From an uncultured Actinomycetes bacterium (lineage in GTDB: Bacteria > Actinomycetota > Actinomycetes > Nanopelagicales > Nanopelagicaceae), in the NCBI GenBank assembly GCA_903928395.1, contig CAIYQS010000008.1, positions 1 to 8,558 on the forward strand: 8,558 bases of DNA, in the 5' to 3' direction. The number at the start of each line of letters is the position of its first letter. Positions within the stretch are counted from its first letter, which is position 1. Below, in pieces: positions 7,864 to 8,558 of this stretch. The notes under the pieces were generated by a model. That model worked only from the letters and a program-made list of their open reading frames with translations, was not told the DNA's origin and ran no database searches. Both the position numbers and the translations under genes were made by a program.

Positions 7864-7998
7864 TTAAATGATTCAAAATTGTCGAGATTATTCATGAAAT
7901 CCTTTTCAACTCGGTTGTTAGGGTGACCTGTACTAGCGCATCCTTTTTCTCATGAATTAATTATCGTCCAACTTAGGGTCAAAGCGATGTAGATGCAC

Positions 7999-8134
7999 TT
8001 CCCAGGGTTGGGAGAATGCAACCTAGGTAACCCCAGTAACCTTTTTAGGCTACTGCCTAATTCAATAAACCCTTACCCATCCGTAAGCCCTGGTGTGCTA
8101 GTTGGCTCCACGCCACTTAACCCTGGGGGGTTAA
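7999..8134. repeat. Cluster of four short hairpins, possible structured RNA
   Basis: Four inverted repeats occur within 136 bp: TCCCA-GGGT-TGGGA (8000-8013), TTAGGC-TACT-GCCTAA (8045-8060), CTTAC-CCATCC-GTAAG (8072-8087) and TTAACCC-TGGG-GGGTTAA (8117-8134). All stems are perfect, three with 4-nt loops and one with a 6-nt loop. The palindrome ACCTAGGT (8021-8028) and a GTAACC direct repeat (8027-8032, 8036-8041) lie between them. None has a T-run typical of an intrinsic terminator. A noncoding RNA, a protein-binding site cluster or a 3' structure could explain it; the strand is not determinable. Confidence 0.4.
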
Positions 8135-8187
8135 TTGGTGTGTTAATTACGGTCACAAACCAGCCTAAGCAGAGTGAAAACTAAATC

Positions 8188-8216
8188 TTGTACTTGTCAG
8201 TGGATGGCTTCATAAT
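8188..8216 (+). promoter_or_regulatory. Candidate sigma-70-type promoter facing the tRNA
   Basis: TTGTAC (8188-8193) and CATAAT (8211-8216) are separated by exactly 17 bp; the -10 matches at 5 of 6 positions but the -35 at only 3. Transcription would begin near 8223, run antisense through the tRNA gene and could reach the Tat-signal gene at 8458. It may be fortuitous. Confidence 0.25.
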
Positions 8217-8260
8217 GAGCGCAAACAGGTTCAAAACTACATATTGATGCACTTGCTAAG

Positions 8261-8333
8261 TGCCCCGAGTGGGGGTCGAACCCACACTGGGAGGATTTTA
8301 AGTCCTCTGCCTCTGCCATTGGGCTATCGGGGC
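8261..8333 (-). tRNA. tRNA with UAA anticodon (Leu), short class I variable loop
   Basis: A full cloverleaf reads on the - strand. The acceptor stem GCCCCGA/TCGGGGC (7 bp) and T stem GTGGG/CCCAC are perfect, with T loop TTCGACC. The anticodon stem GAGGA/TCCTC is perfect with loop CTTAAAA, giving anticodon UAA at 8298-8300 (U33 present), which reads UUA. The D arm has a 3-bp core and GG in its loop. The discriminator base is A and CCA is not encoded. The variable loop is only five bases (CCAGT), whereas standard bacterial tRNA-Leu is class II with a long variable arm. A73 agrees with leucine identity. It could be a minor or unconventional tRNA-Leu, or a tRNA with altered charging. Confidence 0.88.
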
Positions 8334-8356
8334 GATCGTGCAATCGCGAAGTGGCG

Positions 8357-8362
8357 AGTCTA
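8357..8362 (-). promoter_or_regulatory. Possible -10 box of the tRNA gene
   Basis: On the - strand TAGACT (TANNNT type) lies 23 bp upstream of the first tRNA base, placing the transcript start near 8350 with a 5' leader of about 17 nt. The -35 region is not convincing. It is the best placed candidate in the short gap upstream of the tRNA. Confidence 0.3.
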
Positions 8363-8445
8363 CTAGGCGAAGTTGCGTCATAAATACTTCAGTTATTCAC
8401 TCTATTTAAGAGGAATACCAAATAGCCGCGCTTGCCCTGAGACCA

Positions 8446-8451
8446 TAAAAT
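8446..8451 (+). promoter_or_regulatory. -10 box for leaderless transcription of the Tat-signal gene
   Basis: TAAAAT ends six bases before ATG 8458, the spacing expected when transcription starts at the A of the start codon. No Shine-Dalgarno precedes this ATG, and an in-frame TAA at 8446-8448 excludes an earlier start. Leaderless mRNAs with a TANNNT box in this position are common in actinobacteria. Confidence 0.5.
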
Positions 8452-8457
8452 CACGTC

Positions 8458-8558
8458 ATGGCTGAGATCAACGTACCCCGACGCAACCTTCTCATCGGAG
8501 CAGGAGCAAGCACCCTCCTCACCCTCATTCCGTTAAAGGCTTTTGCGCTAGGACCTAC
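8458..8558 (+). CDS. N-terminus of a Tat-exported protein (partial)
   Basis: The first 33 codons are visible before the window ends. The N-terminus carries a twin-arginine signal: the RR of PRRNLLIGAGAS, then a hydrophobic stretch (LLTLIPL) and a KAFA end that may be the cleavage site. The protein is therefore probably folded in the cytoplasm and exported by the Tat pathway. The mature part begins near LGPT and is too short to identify. The start is fixed by the in-frame stop just upstream. Transcription is probably leaderless, from the TAAAAT box six bases upstream. Confidence 0.75.
   Translation, partial: MAEINVPRRNLLIGAGASTLLTLIPLKAFALGP

Larger units (their letters stand above)
7896..8260. 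other. Gene-free stretch with several short hairpins
   Basis: No protein-like frame is visible here. The part near 7950-7985 is AT-rich, and on the - strand it holds a possible -10 (GATAAT, 7960-7965) for the mini-frame and exporter; no -35 at good spacing supports it. Between 7999 and 8134 lie four short inverted repeats, described separately. The short + strand frame at 7993-8184 lacks a Shine-Dalgarno and looks like chance. No tRNA, SRP RNA, RNase P, tmRNA or riboswitch consensus was recognised. Confidence 0.5.

Noticed and set aside
7692..7895. 67-codon - strand frame starting at ATG 7895 as a complete gene
   Set aside because: Its start has a fair Shine-Dalgarno, but after about 11 codons the sequence is not protein-like, it runs into the exporter start, and the SepH-like signature is in a different frame.
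7999..8134. Hairpins as intrinsic terminators or a CRISPR-like array
   Set aside because: No T-run follows the stems on either strand, and there are no regularly spaced identical repeats.
8072..8134. 6C-type RNA of actinobacteria
   Set aside because: The loops do not carry runs of six or more C residues typical of that family.
7993..8184. 63-codon + strand reading frame in the intergenic tract
   Set aside because: No Shine-Dalgarno, no recognisable motif, and it runs through the hairpin cluster; likely a chance frame.

Overview
This window looks like a chromosomal segment of a small-genome, fairly AT-rich actinobacterium, possibly a freshwater Nanopelagicales (acI)-type lineage. That is an inference. 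It rests on a Streptomyces-like receptor Ser/Thr kinase, an FHA-FHA-ABC transporter of the Rv1747 type, a sequence resembling the C-terminal signature of the actinobacterial division protein SepH, a secreted protein with a short Cys/Lys-rich tail, possible leaderless starts, and GC content that looks to be in the mid-40s by eye. No phage genes, IS elements, CRISPR arrays or transposases are visible.

Left part (1-4035, + strand): the 3' end of an unrecognised gene overlaps an alkaline-phosphatase-superfamily phosphodiesterase/pyrophosphatase by 35 bp. After an extended -10 promoter comes a large secreted multidomain protein (941 aa from its better start). It has a Sec signal peptide, three Cys-Pro...Cys modules, Ser/Thr/Pro linkers, a beta-rich domain, a duplicated ~90-residue domain and a conserved-looking C-terminal tail. 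A perfect 9-bp hairpin spans its stop codon.

Middle part (4094-7708): a membrane-anchored Ser/Thr kinase (+) and a two-FHA ABCG-type exporter (-) converge with no base between their stop codons. In Mycobacterium tuberculosis, PknF (Rv1746) phosphorylates the FHA-FHA-ABC exporter Rv1747. The same pair is present here in opposite orientation, so the kinase probably senses something outside the cell, phosphorylates the exporter linker and controls export.

Right part (7709-8558): upstream of the exporter on the same strand lies a tiny or broken reading frame carrying PSWDDIMFG, the SepH C-terminal signature, without the rest of SepH. A GC-rich tract of short hairpins with no recognisable gene follows (about 7999-8134). 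Then come a complete 73-nt tRNA on the - strand with a UAA (Leu) anticodon but a short class I variable loop, and the start of a gene with a twin-arginine (Tat) signal that runs off the window. The most unusual items are the SepH-tail mini-frame, the class I UAA tRNA, the hairpin tract and the convergent kinase/exporter pair.
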